Positions 8,286-19,027 of a stretch of DNA of 64,000 nt are shown in pieces. The translations under genes and the position numbers were made by a program. Positions within the stretch are counted from its first letter, which is position 1. Each line of letters opens with the position of its first letter. Under the pieces are notes generated by a model. That model was not told the origin of the DNA, made no database searches, and saw nothing but the letters and a program-made list of their open reading frames with translations. Source of the DNA: DAIDKA01 sp963726995. Lineage in GTDB: Bacteria; Pseudomonadota; Gammaproteobacteria; Steroidobacterales; Steroidobacteraceae. The DNA lies in the NCBI GenBank assembly GCA_963726995.1, contig CAVSEP010000007.1, positions 1 to 64,000 on the forward strand, written 5' to 3'.

Positions 8286-9922
8286 TCACGCGAAACGGCT
8301 GCGTCGCGTTCCGGCGTCAGGCGGACGCGCAGCCATCCGGGCCGGGAGGCCACTTTCAGGAACCCGGTCAGATCCGGCAGCTGTTCGATCTCCGAAGGCA
8401 GGACGGCCGCTTCGACCGTGACCTGCTCGCTCGTGGTCTTCACGCCCACCAGATCGAGCGGCCGCCGCGAGCGCGACTGGGTGGTCCTGAGGATTTCGCG
8501 CTCGCCAATCAGGTTCGAGGCAAACCGAGCCGTGCCGCCGCCCTCGCTGGCCGAGGACCGCAGGATCAGGGAATTCGCCGCAGTTCTCGACGATCGTATG
8601 GGCTTCCGTTGCCGTAGGTACTCGGAGACCTGCGCAATACGATTGAAATCCGAGCACGCAGCGGCCGCCGAATTTCCGCAATCGGGCCAGAGCGTCCTTC
8701 AGACCATCGATCTGTCCCACTGCGTCCAGCTCGTCGACCACGAACCAGAGTCGCCGCTGCCCCTGCGGCTGATTCATCGTTTCGAAGATCGAAAGCCGCA
8801 TCCAGGCCGAAATCTGTGAGCGCAGCGCCGCGATCTGGCCCGCCTGGTAAGGAATAAACAGACACGCCCCTGGCCTACCCCGATCTTGTCGCCACGAATC
8901 CAGTCCCGCACCGATAGATTCTGCCTGCCGTCTGCTCGGCAACGTACTCCAAGCGCCGTCACCGCCGAACTGGTCACCGAGCGAATGGAATCGAACATGC
9001 GCGATGTTGTGTTCATCCAGAAACGGTTGGGCCGCGGTTCCGGCCAGCAGAGACGCGTAATTCCCGGGCTCGGCCGAAGACCAGCAAGTCGATGCAGTTC
9101 CCCCACATCATCGACGCCGGCCTCGTGCGCCCGGCGCGTGACCGCCGTGAAGAAGGTCCGGGCATAGCCGCGCCAGCTGCGATCCGAGCCCTCGTGGTCC
9201 GGAATCAAGCGAGCGAGCCAGCTGCTCAACGTCGTAGTGGTTTTGAATCTCCCCGAACAGGTCCCACTTTCGCGACGCCGCTTCGAAGGGATTCAGGATG
9301 ACGTCGCCGCGATCTGCCCGATAGAAGCGGCGCAAATAGCCGCCGTCAGGGTCGGCAATGACCGCACGGTCCCCGCGGGCCAGGCTGCGCTCAGGATTTC
9401 GGTGATCGCGGTGCTTTTGCCCGTCCCGGTGGTGCCGATGATTTTGAAATGCTTGGTCTCGTCCTGTTCCGTGATACGGGACTCCTGCCAAGGCGTGATT
9501 GCCGCACGATCGCTCCGTGGCAGCGATCTCTTGCCCAGATCCGTGCAAGCATCGTCGCGATGCTGCTCATTCTCGATGGACCACCGTGCCTCGTCGATGC
9601 TCCGATGCGGAGGAGCGGGCTGCGCCAGAACGCGACCCGCTACATAGCCAATACCGGCCGCGGCGGCGGCACGCCGACCGCCATGGAGAGCCGCTGCGCA
9701 CGCCGAGCGACAATCCCCAGGGCAGCCCCAAGCTGCTCGCAGCATGGCGAGGCCCACACCGGCCGCGGCAGTCACCGGAACGGCATAAAGCGGTGCGGCC
9801 AGCAAACGCTTCCGGGAGGCACCGCTCCGGACCATGCCCACCACCATTGGCGCGGCGACGGCGGCGTAACCCAGCGCGAGGCCCGTACCGCCCTGAGCAA
9901 TCGATGCCGCCGAACCTAGCAT
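8286..9922 (-). pseudogene. Type IV coupling protein, copy 2, with several frameshifts
   Basis: This is a paralogue of copy 1 spread over at least four frames. The N-terminus (from the ATG at 9922) has two or three membrane helices, then KHFKIIGTTGTGKSTAI (Walker A). The next frame gives RGDRAVIADPDGGYLRRFYR and VILNPFEA, another WRGYARTFFTAVTRRAHEAG, another LWFVVDELDAVGQIDG (Walker B) and KFGGRCVLGFQ. The C-terminal EIEQLPDLTGFLKVASRPGW is a near copy of the end of copy 1. It overlaps or abuts the end of virB11. The order virB11-T4CP2-accessory-T4CP1-relaxase implies a tandem duplication. Confidence 0.7.
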
Positions 9923-10965
9923 GGCGGCACGGTCGCACGCCGCGGCGCTCGGCGCACGCCGAGAATCCGCTGCGTATATTCAGCAATGTGCACGGCGGGA
10001 GAGTCTTCGGCGGCCCATACCAGATTTCCTTGATGTACCGGACGTGGCCTTCGACGCCGAACTGGATCACCACATCCACGAGCGTCGCCAGCAGCTGCCC
10101 GGATGTCCTCGCGCGACATCTCCCGCCCGGCTTCATTCTGCTTCACGAGCAACACCAGCTGCTCGAACGCCAGCTCCGCCGAGGCCGCGTGAATGCTGGT
10201 AATGGACCCGGGATGGCCTGAATTCACGTTGCGCAGGTAGTCGAATGCTTCCTCGGCGCGCAGCTCCGCCAGCAGGATGCGGTCCGGCTTCATCCGCAGG
10301 CAGGCTTCGAGCAGCTGCTTCGGCGTGACTTGGCTGCGGCCCTGTCCGCCCTTGCTGTAGAACAGGCGCACATGATTCGGATGCCGGTCGAGCACCAGCT
10401 CCTGTGCGTCTTCGATACTGATCAGTCGTTCGTGAGCGGGAATCTCCCGGATCAGGCCTTCGTCCAGGTCGTCTTCCCGGATCCAGTCGGACCGGAGACC
10501 AGGATGTTCCGCTTGCCTGCTGACGGCCACGCGCATGAATCCGACGTAGTCGCGCCGCTGCAGCAGCACCAGCAGCTGCGCCTGCAGCGGATCGACGTGA
10601 TCGCCGCATGCTGGGTCCGGCCGAAGATACCCCGTTCTGCCAGTTCATCGAGCGACCAGGTCCGGGGTGCCGGTTTACGGATAGTGATCGACAACGGTCT
10701 GCGCCGAAGTCGCCGGCGGCATCACCAGCTGAATCACGCTCCCCGCCCGGCAGCGACGCGGAGAGCAGCGGCGACTGTTCGTCGATCCGTTGCTGGGTCG
10801 CATTGGCCACAAGCTTGCACAGCCGCAGGCACCACTCGAAGCTCGCGAACGCCAGTGGCACATGTCGCCAGCCCGCGGCGGACTCGACAAAGGCCTCGCC
10901 CGGGCCGATTGATGCACAACTCCGTCACCCCGTCGAACCGCCAGGATCGGGTCCAGGTCCCGCAA
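9916..10965 (-). pseudogene. virB11: VirB11 secretion ATPase, several frameshifts
   Basis: Pieces in three frames join into a protein of about 350 residues. They are TELCINRPG near the start, SITIRKPAPRTWSLDEL, the Walker A segment ILVSGPTGSGKTTW, a VirB11 Asp-box (ERLISIEDAQEL), MKPDRILLAELRAEEAFDYL (Walker B), GHPGSITSIHA (His box) and the C-terminal IQFGVEGHVRYIKEIWY. VirB11 is the hexameric traffic ATPase at the base of the type IV secretion channel. It follows virB10 in the normal order. A TTG at 10965 is a plausible start, but upstream alternatives exist. Confidence 0.8.
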
Positions 10966-11010
10966 GGTCAGCGCGAGCGCCGATGCGCTCCGCCGGCACC
11001 GCAGGCCACC

Positions 11011-12225
11011 TCACTGCTGATGGAAATCCCCGGATTCCCGCAGTTGATAGACCTGCCTGAAATCCAGGTCGCGTGCGACCAGGATCTGGATTCGATCACC
11101 CTGATTCTTGGTGATGGTGGGCGCGATGCCGATGGTACCGCGCAGTGCCTCCGTCGCAACGTCGCGCGACGAGGATGAGTCGTAGATGACCGTTCCGGAC
11201 CCTGCCGATCGCTGCGCGGCCTGGGCCGTGCCATCCACCAGCGAGATCAGAATGGCCGCGCCGAATCGTTGCCAGAAGTGGCGGTCGACCTCGCCGTCCA
11301 GACCCGAGCGACCCAGCGCATCCGTACCGGGCGAGGCTAGCGGCACCACGACGCCAGTCGGCGTGCGCGCCTCGGTCCAGAGAACGAACAGGCGCGCACT
11401 GCCCTGCTGAACCTGGCCACGGGTCTCGCCGACCAGTTTCGACCCGCGTTCCAGCAGCACCACCTTGCCATCGACACCGAAGGTGTCGGTCGCCGTAATG
11501 CAGGTAGTCATGCCCGGCAAGCGATGAATCGATGGCCGTCTCAAGCGTGCAGTCGATGAAGGCTCCCTTGGCCAGCAGCAGACGCTGCGTCGGCAGCTCG
11601 CTTGCCCGCGCCGTCGACAGCGACCGTGGGGGTCAGCAGTCCGCTGAGCACGGAGTCAGCGGCCATCGCGGGGCTGCGGCTCCGGACGCCTGTTCAGGAG
11701 CCCGGCCCACGTCAGGCAATGTGGGCGCACTGCCCGCAAAGGCGGGGCCGGCCAGACGCCGTTCCAATGCGACCTGACGCAGTGACGGGGCGGCAGCAGC
11801 GACTTGGCCGGCTGGTCCGGCCGGCCCAAGCGGCAGCGACACGGGCGCCAGCGGGGCCATGGTCGCCGGTGAGGAGTAGGTAGCGTCCGGCGCCGCAGGG
11901 ATACCGGCGCGATGGCGGGGGTCGACGCAGAGCTCGCGGACAGCTCGCCAGGATCCCGAATCGGACCCAGGGGCGGCAGCGTAGTATCGGCGGCCACAGG
12001 CGGTGCAGAAGCTGCAGAGGCCACCCTGGCGGCACGGTGATGCGAGAGTATCCCGCCGTAATACCAGACCAGCAGTCCGATACCGAGGCCGCCACACAGC
12101 AGCATCGCCAGCACACTGCTCAGCCGTGACTGCAATGATCGGACCCTGGCCATTGAGGCCACACTGCGCTCCGCGACACCGTCCTCGGCAAGACCCGGAT
12201 CGCTTGCCCCCTTTGGTCCCATCAC
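11011..12225 (-). pseudogene. virB10: VirB10 (TrbI-like) channel protein, frameshifted
   Basis: The N-terminal piece, from the ATG at 12225, has a cytoplasmic leader and one membrane helix (VLAMLLCGGLGIGLLVWYYGG), then a proline/alanine-rich linker. The C-terminal piece has the VirB10 beta-barrel signatures TDTFGVDGKVVLLERGSKLVGE, a conserved WTEARTPTGVVVPLASPGTD, and DRHFWQRFGAAILISLVDG in the antenna region. VirB10 spans both membranes and senses the energy state of the ATPases. At least two frame changes lie between 11530 and 11900. The gene follows virB9. Confidence 0.8.
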
Positions 12226-12229
12226 GGCT

Positions 12230-13042
12230 CCCTGCCTTGATGCACGCCGTACGTCCGGAGCGATGGTCCCGGAAGGCAGCCGTTCGCCGGTTCCTGAAAA
12301 TCCCTTGTTGACGATGCAGGCGGTCAGCGCGCCGCGCCGCAGGATAAGCCGCCTGCGCGATCCGGTGAATGATTACCTCTCCGGATTCGATACTGAAGTT
12401 GAGCAGCGACTCGTTGCCATCGTCATTGCTGCACGAATATCGCGGGCTGCTCTGCCCGCTGCGCCGAACAGCAGATGAGTCTGTACACCATCATCCCAGG
12501 CCGCCGCCGGACGCAGCAGATCCGTCCCACAGAACCAATAGTCAGTATTGTGACGACGGTGCTCCGGTGCCTGCTCCAGATGCTGCTCGAGATCTCGCTG
12601 CGGCAGCCACCACAGCGGCCGCCACTGCGCGGATAGCGGAATCGCACGACGTACATGGGCTGATCCGACGATCCGTCTGCATTGGCCGGCACCGGGTAGT
12701 CGAACTGGTACTGGCGCTTTGAGGTGAGAACCGTGAGATTGGTCACGACTCCCAACGCCTTCGGTTTCAGGAACAGATGACTGCCCTGCGCCACGAACGT
12801 CAGCCCTTCGATATCCCGGCCGCCAAGTCCGACGAAGGACTCCTCGGATCGAACTGCAGATCGATCTGGTAGCCCGCCCGCCCCTGCAGGACGTAGACCT
12901 GACCGGGATCGTAGTCGGCCACGCGGATACGCGAATCGGGTCCGGCGGCCGCCGGAAGCGCCTCGGCAACACGCGATTAGCTGATCCCAGGTACACGCGC
13001 CACAGAGCGCAGCCGACGTACCATCGCACAGGCCAGGCTCAT
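12230..13042 (-). pseudogene. virB9: VirB9 outer-membrane core protein, frameshifted
   Basis: The ATG at 13042 overlaps the virB8 stop (ATGA). Recognisable VirB9 stretches in three frames are the start MSLACAMVRRL (signal-like), a central LTFVAQGSHLFLKPKALG and VLTSKRQYQFDYPV, and the C-terminal SLLNFSIESGEVIIHRIAQ followed in another frame by LILRRGALTACIVNKGFSG. VirB9 pairs with VirB7 and VirB10 in the outer-membrane ring. The end is approximate because the last frame runs into the start of virB10. Confidence 0.75.
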
Positions 13043-13735
13043 TGGCCCGCCTCCTGCTCGGTATGGAAGTCCACGATCCGGAACCCCAGCGGATTCAGCG
13101 TCCGCTGGCGCGCATCCCGGGACGGCTGAACATACTGGTAGCGGATGGAGGCAATCCAGTGGCTCACCTGTTCGGCCGCATCGCCCGCAGGCTGGAGCCG
13201 CCGCAGATACCGCACTTGCGCGAGTCCCGGGCTCGCGCATCAGCTTCCTTGAGGAAGGTCACCGAAGTGACGGTGGCCTGAACCACTGTTCCATCCTTGT
13301 AGAGATTCAACGGCGATTCCGGATTGCTGCGCTTCCACTGGGCATACCAGAGCTGATTGCGCATGCCGTAGTGAAACGCCCCGCACTCCGTGTAGTCGCT
13401 CTCCGCCATGGCAAAATTAAAGCGCTGGCAGACGCTCACATAGTGGGTGAGCAGATACCGCGTCACGATCTGGGAAGGCTGCGACGCGGGCATCATATTC
13501 GGGCACCACATCGACGATGCCCGTGGCGCTGTCGACCCGGATGACGTACGGCTCGACGCGCTTCAGAGGCATCATCACCACGATGCGCGGCCGCGACCCC
13601 CAGCGCGCAAGTCCAGCCTGCGGCGGCGACCCAGCGCCAGATTCTGGCTGACTCGCGCCACTGTCGGGTACGATCCGCCTCCCAGGAGGCGCTCTCGCTG
13701 CCAGTAACCGGCCAGATCGGCACGCCGCGACTCAT
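13039..13735 (-). pseudogene. virB8: VirB8 inner-membrane scaffold protein, frameshifted
   Basis: The ATG at 13735 overlaps the virB7 stop. The N-terminus runs through a tryptophan-rich helix before a membrane span that is read in shifted frame. The periplasmic domain gives VTRYLLTHYVSVCQRFNF and ESDYTECGAFHYGMRNQLW, a VirB8 hallmark, and ends at a TGA overlapping virB9. The span of 697 bases is not a multiple of three, so a net indel is present. VirB8 nucleates assembly of the secretion channel. Confidence 0.78.
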
Positions 13736-13878
13736 GGCTGCTGTTGTCCTGGGATTGATGGGCCGCAGATTCGCGTCACATCGCACTTTTGCGGCGCCGG
13801 CGATGCGGCGCAGGCCGCAAGCCCCATCAGGAGCAGCAATAGCGCGCAACGCGGGATGGATTCGACGATATTGGTCAA
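13732..13878 (-). CDS. virB7: VirB7-like small lipoprotein
   Basis: From a TTG at 13878, preceded by gaggag, the product is 48 residues. It has a short leader, a hydrophobic run (CALLLLLMGLAAC) with a lipobox LAAC, and a short tail with two more cysteines. This matches VirB7, the lipoprotein that anchors VirB9 to the outer membrane. It sits between virB6 and virB8, the expected place, and its TGA overlaps the virB8 ATG. The start codon is the least certain point. Confidence 0.6.
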   Translation of the reverse strand: MTNIVESIPRCALLLLLMGLAACAASPAPQKCDVTRICGPSIPGQQQP

Positions 13879-13892
13879 GCACCGGCGGCTCC

Positions 13893-14766
13893 TCAACGAA
13901 CGATTCGCTCGGCAGTGCGCGAACGAAGCCGCCGACGCCACGACTCCAGGCCCCCATCGTGCTCAAGGAACTCCCGCCGGCCAGACTTGCGGCAATGGGC
14001 ATGATCTGTCTCAGCACCAGCAGCACGATCACGGCGGCCAGCAGCATGTCCAGGGCGTCGACCGTAGCCAGCGCAGCCCCCGAGCGGCCGTCTGCGCGGC
14101 ATAGGTTTGAATGAGATTCAGCAACAGAGCCCCCACGCAGCACCGTCAGAATGGTGATGAAGCCGTAGTTGGCGAGCTGCATCAGCCAGGCGTCGAACAG
14201 CCTGCGGGTGCCATCGAAGAGGCGGAAGGCAGATGAACAGCGGCCCCAGCGCCAGCAGTACCGCGAGTGCAATCTTTGACAGCGCAATCAGGAACATGGC
14301 GTAGCAGCACACCAGGCCCATGATGATCCACACCAGCACCCCGGCAATGTAGAAGCCGAAGTCACCGTTGAAGAAGCCGCCACCGCGATCCCACAGCTGA
14401 CTGGCAACGGATCCGCCGGCCTGCCAGACCGCATCCAGCGTCTGACCGGCGAAGCCGGCGCCGGCCACCGCGGCGGCCAGTGCGCGGGTGCATTATAGAA
14501 GGTGTCGACGATCACGGCGTTGTACAACCACAGCTGCAGCGCGCCGCCCAGCACGATCGACCAGCAGCATGATCCGGCGCAGGCCCGCAATGAATGGCTC
14601 CTCGATCCGTCCCGGTCAGCTGCAGATAACCCCAGAACATCACGTACAGGGTGCCCAGTGTCACGATCGCCGGTTCCAGCGCCGCTGACAGCCGCGCAGT
14701 GTTGTTGCCGATGTAGCTGGTCAGCTGCCCATCCAGCCAGGCGGAAAATGTGGCAAAGAATCCCAT
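13893..14766 (-). pseudogene. virB6: VirB6 polytopic membrane protein, frameshifted
   Basis: The ATG at 14766 starts MGFFATFSAWLDGQLTSYI, followed by LEPAIVTLGTLYVMFWGYLQL. Further membrane helices occur in other frames, including FYIAGVLVWIIMGLVCCYAMFL and ALAVLLALGPLFICL, which is the typical VirB6 core, then LLAAVIVLLVLRQIMPIAASLA. A stop at 13893 precedes a gaggag site for virB7. VirB6 forms part of the inner-membrane translocation path. At least three frame changes are needed. Confidence 0.75.
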
Positions 14767-14785
14767 TCGCTCACCGCGCTCAGGG

Positions 14786-15505
14786 TCAGGGGTGGGCTCG
14801 AAGCGCGCTGCGAACTGGCCGTGGCCGGCGATCAGCGGCCTCCCGGTCCTGCTGAGCATTGACCCATTGCTGGGCCTGGGCCGACCTGATACAAGCGACT
14901 GGAGCTTGGTCTGCTCGTTCTGCAGCATCCCGGCCTCGGCGCCGATCCGCGCCTGCAGATCAAGCACGGCCTTCTGATCCGTGGCGCCGCCGATGGCACT
15001 GATCAGCTGCTGGATGGCTGCAAAGCGGCTGCTGGAGTTGGCGAGTGCGCTACTGGTAATTCCCTGCAGCATGGCGATCGTGGATGCGCCACGCGGAGAT
15101 CCGCGCCTGCTGATCCGCCGGCAGTGCCGCCAGCTGCTGCGGGGTCAGAACCGCGTTGGCCTGCGCGGCTGCCTGGATGGCCGAGGACAAGACTGGAATA
15201 ACCCGGAATTCACCTGTGACAGCGCCGCGGTAAGATCCGCGATGTTGCCGGGCAGATAGTTGCGCACTGTACCGGACAGCAGGTTCTGCATACCGCGATG
15301 CCGGTAATCGCCTGGAATTCCTGCTGCGCCTGGCGCAGCTGACCGCGGGCCGTGCTCAGCGTCTGGTTCAGCGTTTGCGACCTGCTGCATCAGCTGAGCG
15401 ATGGCCCCGCACATCGATGACGGCCCATTGAGCATGGGCACGGGGCGCCACGCCAACCAGCAGCAGCACGATGAAGCCGAACAGATAAGCGCGAGTGGTA
15501 TTCAT
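14786..15505 (-). pseudogene. virB5: VirB5-like minor pilus protein, frameshifted
   Basis: The ATG at 15505 opens a clear signal peptide (AYLFGFIVLLLVGVAPRAHA). The mature part is helical: AIAQLMQQVANAE, then in another frame GTVRNYLPGNIADLTAALSQVNSG and later SALANSSSRFAAIQQLISAI and QARIGAEAGMLQNEQTKLQ, fitting the TraC/VirB5 coiled-coil fold. In the repaired frame the stop is at 14786-14788, twenty bases before virB6. VirB5 sits at the tip of the conjugative pilus. Confidence 0.7.
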
Positions 15506-15517
15506 GTCCGCTCTCCT

Positions 15518-18002
15518 TCATTGCGGGTTTCCGATCGAGGCAAGACTCGGAGCGCCAGGTCGCGCCGGTGCCGCTTCCGCCATGAAGGCGGAAAGCCATG
15601 CGGCTGGATCAGATCCAGCTGCGCCATCAGCGTGTGCAGGCGCTCGACGGACTGCGCCCGACCGGAGATCACCGCGAGTTCGCCTCAAGGCCCTGCAGAT
15701 CCAGCTGACACACGACACTGTGATTCCCCTGTCGCACCAGGAACTGCCGCGATCCGACGGTCAGATGTTCCTTGATGAGACGGAATTCGCGCTCCGAGAG
15801 TCCCAGCCCGTCGACATACTCGGCATGCGAGGCCTCGGGATTCGGGAAGAAGATCTTGGTCGGGCGTCTGCTCGATGAGTGTGCGGCTGATGGAGGCCGC
15901 CAGCACATCACTGACACTTTGGGTTGCCAGGCACATGGCGCCATTGAGCTTGCGCCAGGTTCTCGGCCCATCGGTCGCGAATCCTCGAAGGCCCGATCCG
16001 ACAGTAGTCTCCAGAACTCATCCATCCAGCACACCAGGCGCCGACCATCGAGCATCCGGCGCACGAGATGGAACAGGTACAGCGTCAGCGGCGCGCGGAT
16101 GGCCTCCTGATCCAGGAAGTCGGTGACATCAAAACCCACAAGTGTCGAGTCCGTCAGGTTACGTGCTACGCAGTCCTCGGGGTTGTCGAATACCCACGAC
16201 AGCTCCCCCGCCGTAGCGCGGCACCAGCGCGAGAGCCGCGCGTGAATCCCCTCCGGATCGGTCGGATCCAGAAACTCTATGAGTCGTGATAGACAGCGTG
16301 CGGGGGCGGCGAGAGCCAGCGTTCCCCGCAACGCCTGATCCATATCCACCTCTTCCTTCACCGTCACGGCCCGCCCTGAGGCCGGCCGGGCAAGTACGCG
16401 AAGCCACTCCTTCAGAAACGCTTCACTGTTCGGGTCCGCCGCCAGCTGCAGCGGGTTGCAGCCCGTGGCAACACCATTACGCAAAGGCAAATAGCGTCCG
16501 CCCAACGCCCGCACCAAGATCTCCAACCCATGGTCCTTGTCGAAGACCACCTGAGTTGCGCCCTGGCGGGCCAGCATGGTGAGCAGAAATCCGATCAGCA
16601 CGGTCTTGCCGGAGCCTGTCGGACCGCAAATCAGCGTGTGACCGGTATCCTTGCGGCTGCCCCCATCCGGATCCCTAGGGTCACTGGCATGCAGGGAAAA
16701 GTGATACGGCGACCCGGCGCTGGTGACGAACAATGCTAGGGCGTCGCCCCAATGATTCCCAGTAGCGCTACCCACGGGGTGATTGTGAAATGGCGACATT
16801 GCGCAGAAATTTCGCGAAGTGATGGGTGCTTTGCGTGGGCGCATGCCAAATGTGCCCGGCAGCTGCGCCCAATAGGCGGCCTCCAGACCCAGGTCTTCGC
16901 GGGCCACGACCATGCCCGTGTCCGCAAGGAGGCTGCGTGCCAAGGCCACATTGTCGATGAGTGCACGAAAGCGGCGCCGCAAGGCCTCCGAAGTCCCGTC
17001 CTCCGCGGCATCGGCAAATACCTGAAGGGTCAGGTGATGATCGCCCATTACGAATTCGCTGCTGGTCAATGCGTCCAGCGCAACCTTCAATTCCTGAGCC
17101 TGCGAGACCGAAAAGTCCCCGGCGTTGACCATCCGATTGTATTGACGTTGAAGCAGCCCTTGCGCGGCAGGCTTCGAAAGGAAGGCAAACGACTGGGTCA
17201 GCACGAAGGGGAACGGCGCCGATAACAGACGGTCGTACATACCCACGGTCGTTGGCGTGGGATATTCCTTGACGCCTAGGACTGCCGCTATTCGGGTTCC
17301 GGCCGGCTGCCGGTATTCGATGATTTCGTTCCCGATCAGGCATCGGGCCGTCGCCAGTACTTCCGCGAGCGGAGCCCGCGGCAAGGGTATGGGCTGTGCG
17401 TCCGCATCGAGCAGCAAGCTCAACAGCTCCAGGAGTCTGGAGTGCGGGCGCCGCCCCAGACGGTAAAGACCCAACCGCTCCGGGTCGCAGTCCCTCAAGG
17501 ACGCAGCCACGGTTTTGGCCAGCTTGTCGCAGACATCGACGGCGTCCGCGGCGTCGATGTTGTCCATTTTGCGCGAGCCCGCCCGCAGTCTGGCGAGTAA
17601 CCCCGGCGCCGCGCCGACCACGGGTCGGTACAGTGTCGTCAGATACAACTCGTTGACCATGAGCTTTTCGGCGCTGAGCCTTTGTCGGTATTTCGCATTC
17701 AAGGTCCCGGCGAAATCCGGCCCCGACTGCAACCCTGTCACCGCCTCTCGCCGGCGAATGACATGCGTCCACAGTGCGACATGGGGACTCGCCAAGTTCC
17801 GCCACAGCACATTCAATCGCTCATGCCAAGTGTTCAAGCTGGCGTCATCGGCCGTCTCAAAACCTATTCCGCCAAGTTTGAATGTCTGAATGTAATCCCC
17901 GGCACGGGTGCTGATGACGTGCTCCGACACATGCGCCAGGTAGGGGACATGGCGTGAGGGCTGCGCTTCGCGCCGAATCCATGCCGCTCCACTAAGCTTC
18001 AT
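15518..18002 (-). pseudogene. virB4: VirB4 secretion ATPase with compensating frameshifts
   Basis: Most of the gene (18002 to about 15960) is one long frame with the VirB4/CagE N-domain, Walker A ICGPTGSGKTVLIGF and Walker B RLVCWMDEFWRLL. After AFED the frame is wrong for about 30 residues. The family's MCLATQSVSDVLAASISRTLIEQTP is found in the neighbouring frame, and the main frame becomes correct again at PTKIFFPN. A third shift near 15675 leads to the expected C-terminus GSDPAAWLSAF and a stop at 15518. Paired shifts inside a conserved motif look like sequencing indels. The start abuts the virB3 stop. Confidence 0.85.
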
Positions 18003-18365
18003 TCAGGCGTACTCCGTGCGAGCCACCACAGCCGTGTACGCGGTGGGCTCCCGCTCCCGGCGCTGACCGACCGACACATTCAAAGGGCCGTAGCTGGAGG
18101 CCCTCCAGTAGCGGCCGTTGCCGAGCAGAGTGGGCAAACGGGTACGAGCCCACAAAAGCAGCAGATCGAAGAATCGGGCGTCATGAACACAGAGCAAGGC
18201 GCTTGCGCCGTGAATCGGTAGCGCCAGCAAGAGCGCCAGCAAGTTCCGGCTGGCCAGAAACAATTCGAGCGTGAAGACCAGATTGAAGATTAGGGCTGCA
18301 TAGGTCACGCCCCAGCGCATGGGCGGACGCGTCGCGCCGACGAATAGCGTGTCCACCGCCTTCAT
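18003..18365 (-). CDS. virB3: VirB3 inner-membrane protein
   Basis: The ATG at 18365 overlaps the virB2 stop by four bases, which fixes the start against an upstream open stretch. The 120-residue product begins VDTLFVGATRPPMRWGVTY, a typical VirB3 opening, then has paired hydrophobic segments (ALIFNLVFTLELFLA, LLALLLALPIHGASALL) and the ARFFDLLLLWART segment. VirB3 works with VirB4 in pilus assembly. This gene is intact. Confidence 0.85.
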   Translation of the reverse strand: MKAVDTLFVGATRPPMRWGVTYAALIFNLVFTLELFLASRNLLALLLALPIHGASALLCVHDARFFDLLLLWARTRLPTLLGNGRYWRASSYGPLNVSVGQRREREPTAYTAVVARTEYA

Positions 18366-18664
18366 ACGCCGAAGAGCGAGCGGACCCACGTGACGATCTG
18401 CGGTGCCCCGAACACGATAGCAATCCCGAGTATTGCGCACAGGCACCACGCCCAACTCATTCGATTCGCCATTGCCATGCCGCCGAGCACCATGACGAGA
18501 ATGATCGCTACCGGCGTCATCCATGCCAGGATATTCGTTTGCAGTGACGTAGCGCCTGTCAGGAATGGCGATTCCTGCGCCCTACTCAGGGCCGGTACCG
18601 CCTGCAAAGTCGCCAACAGGCAACGGCAGACTAGATTCGATCGGGAGAAGGCAATCGATGTCAT
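18362..18664 (-). CDS. virB2: VirB2 major pilin
   Basis: The 100-residue product has a signal sequence ending near ALSRAQ, then two long hydrophobic helices (AWMTPVAIILVMVLGGMAM and WCLCAILGIAIVFGAPQIVTWV) separated by a short positive turn, the canonical layout of VirB2/TrbC pilins. It is the first gene of the virB2-virB11 run, so the operon promoter should lie in the stretch upstream. No virB1 lytic transglycosylase is seen before it. Confidence 0.85.
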   Translation of the reverse strand: MTSIAFSRSNLVCRCLLATLQAVPALSRAQESPFLTGATSLQTNILAWMTPVAIILVMVLGGMAMANRMSWAWCLCAILGIAIVFGAPQIVTWVRSLFGV

Positions 18665-19027
18665 GATCGGCAGACTCCGTGACGGGGTGTGGGTACCATG
18701 TCACCAGAAGCCCGGATCACGGACCAGTGTACTTCGCGACGCGAACAGCCAGAAATTCACAGCGCGCCGATGGACACCTCCGCCAGGCATGCACGTCATG
18801 CCATGAGTTTCCCCACACCACTTTCTGCGGCGCAATCTCAAATTGGACGCGCGATCGGGGCTCGCCGCGCCTGGCCGCGCGGCGCCGGGAAACGCCAACG
18901 AGAACAGTGCGCCATAAATGACCATATATTGCTGTATTGCGACGCAAACCCGAGATTGGGCGGCTGGCGCGCGGAACCTATTCGTCAAGGGCGGGTCAGT
19001 ACTTCCAACGCACGCCACGGGAAGCGC
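18665..19027. other. Divergent intergenic region upstream of virB2
   Basis: No supported gene lies here. The region separates virB2 (minus) from the TonB-like gene (plus) and should hold promoters for both. There is an AT-richer patch around 18915-18945 (ccatatattgctgtattg). No clear sigma-70 pair or operator palindrome can be asserted. Confidence 0.4.

Noticed and set aside
6506..8449. Single 647-residue coupling protein
   Set aside because: Its first 55 residues copy the C-terminal end of the other coupling protein and the middle is a separate accessory protein whose true stop is in another frame, so the long frame is an artificial fusion.
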